5,172 bases of DNA from Bryobacterales bacterium (lineage in GTDB: Bacteria > Cyanobacteriota > Vampirovibrionia > Obscuribacterales > Obscuribacteraceae). The DNA lies in assembly GCA_903970295.1 (NCBI GenBank), contig CAJCHQ010000752.1, positions 1 to 5,172 of the forward strand. The letters run 5' to 3'. The translations under genes were made by a program, and so were the position numbers. Shown in pieces: positions 5,020 through 5,172 of this stretch. The number at the start of each line of letters is the position of its first letter. Within the stretch, counting starts at the first letter, position 1. The notes below the pieces were generated by a model. That model did no database searches. It had not been told where the DNA came from and was given only the letters and a program-made list of their open reading frames with translations.

Positions 5020-5172
5020 ATGCGCGCGTTAACAACACAACTTCGACAACGATCTCTAGTGTCCAGCTTGCTTGCTTTGGCCAGCACCTGTGCAATATTT
5101 CCGGCCGACCTGGAAGCGCGGGCCGCCAGTCAAATGAGAATCGGCAGCACGGCATTCGCCAACGGCGGTAGC
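5020..5172 (+). CDS. Secreted YbhB/YbcL-family (PEBP, Raf-kinase-inhibitor-like) protein, N-terminal part
   Basis: Only the first 51 codons are in the window; the gene runs off the right edge. ATG 5020 is preceded by a partial AGG (5013-5015). Residues 1-12 are basic, 13-29 form a hydrophobic core, and the likely signal-peptidase site is ARA|AS after residue 35. The mature part opens with MRIGSTAFANGGS (39-51). In PEBP proteins of the YbhB/YbcL type the chain typically begins with such a 'S-x-A-F-x-x-G' strand followed by I-P-x-x-Y-T-C-D-G, which would lie just beyond the edge. These proteins bind phosphorylated ligands or phospholipids, and exported forms such as YbcL are known. A start at the internal ATG (residue 39) would give a cytoplasmic form, but it has no ribosome binding site. 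Family assignment rests on about 13 residues. Confidence 0.55.
   Translation, partial: MRALTTQLRQRSLVSSLLALASTCAIFPADLEARAASQMRIGSTAFANGGS

Noticed and set aside
1..5172. Defence island, CRISPR, insertion sequence or retron
   Set aside because: No regularly spaced direct repeats, transposase, reverse transcriptase, nuclease or terminal inverted repeats are visible on either strand.

Overview
The window reads as ordinary bacterial chromosome of intermediate base composition, roughly half G+C by eye. The signal peptides and the secreted and membrane proteins look Gram-negative-like or Cyanobacteriota/Melainabacteria-like. The mix of a secreted clan GH-A glycosidase, an orphan Tad-type membrane protein and small single-helix proteins would suit an Obscuribacterales-like lineage. 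That placement is only an impression: there is no rRNA, tRNA or phylogenetic marker here. No mobile element, CRISPR array, tRNA or rRNA is visible.

Layout. Bases 1-228 are a leader region, with a weak possibility of the 3' end of an earlier gene. Bases 229-1626 (+) encode a secreted glycoside hydrolase related to GH39/PslG, with both catalytic glutamates in place and an excellent ribosome binding site. A strong three-tier hairpin (1661-1712) lies in the gap that follows. Bases 1755-3437 (+) encode a 560-residue protein with a TadE/TadG-like N-terminal membrane anchor and an unassigned exterior region. Its start is best placed at ATG 1755 rather than at TTG 1677, which lies inside the hairpin. 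A second hairpin (3446-3476) separates this gene from the convergent 77-residue single-helix membrane protein at 3507-3740 (-). That small gene has a good promoter, a perfect AGGAGG, and a small hairpin touching the ribosome binding site.

Bases 3741-4460 hold no convincing gene. They contain the promoter of the small membrane protein, a terminator-like stem with a T run facing rightward (3873-3913), some inverted repeats, and two weak rightward small ORFs (4040-4162 and 4258-4482). Bases 4461-4832 (-) encode a 123-residue glycine-zipper protein. A consensus TATAAT at 4861-4866 fixes its start, because that -10 box overlaps the upstream in-frame ATG. Divergent from it, the right edge (from 5020, +) carries the first 51 codons of a secreted protein. 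Its mature N-terminus resembles the YbhB/YbcL (PEBP, Raf-kinase-inhibitor-like) family.

The genes do not form an evident pathway. The glycosidase and the Tad-like protein could be co-transcribed, since both concern the cell surface, but the hairpin between them suggests attenuation or separate transcription. I found no clear new multi-gene system. The items most worth a second look are the 1661-1712 hairpin, the orphan Tad-like protein, and the possible small-RNA/small-ORF region at 3741-4460.
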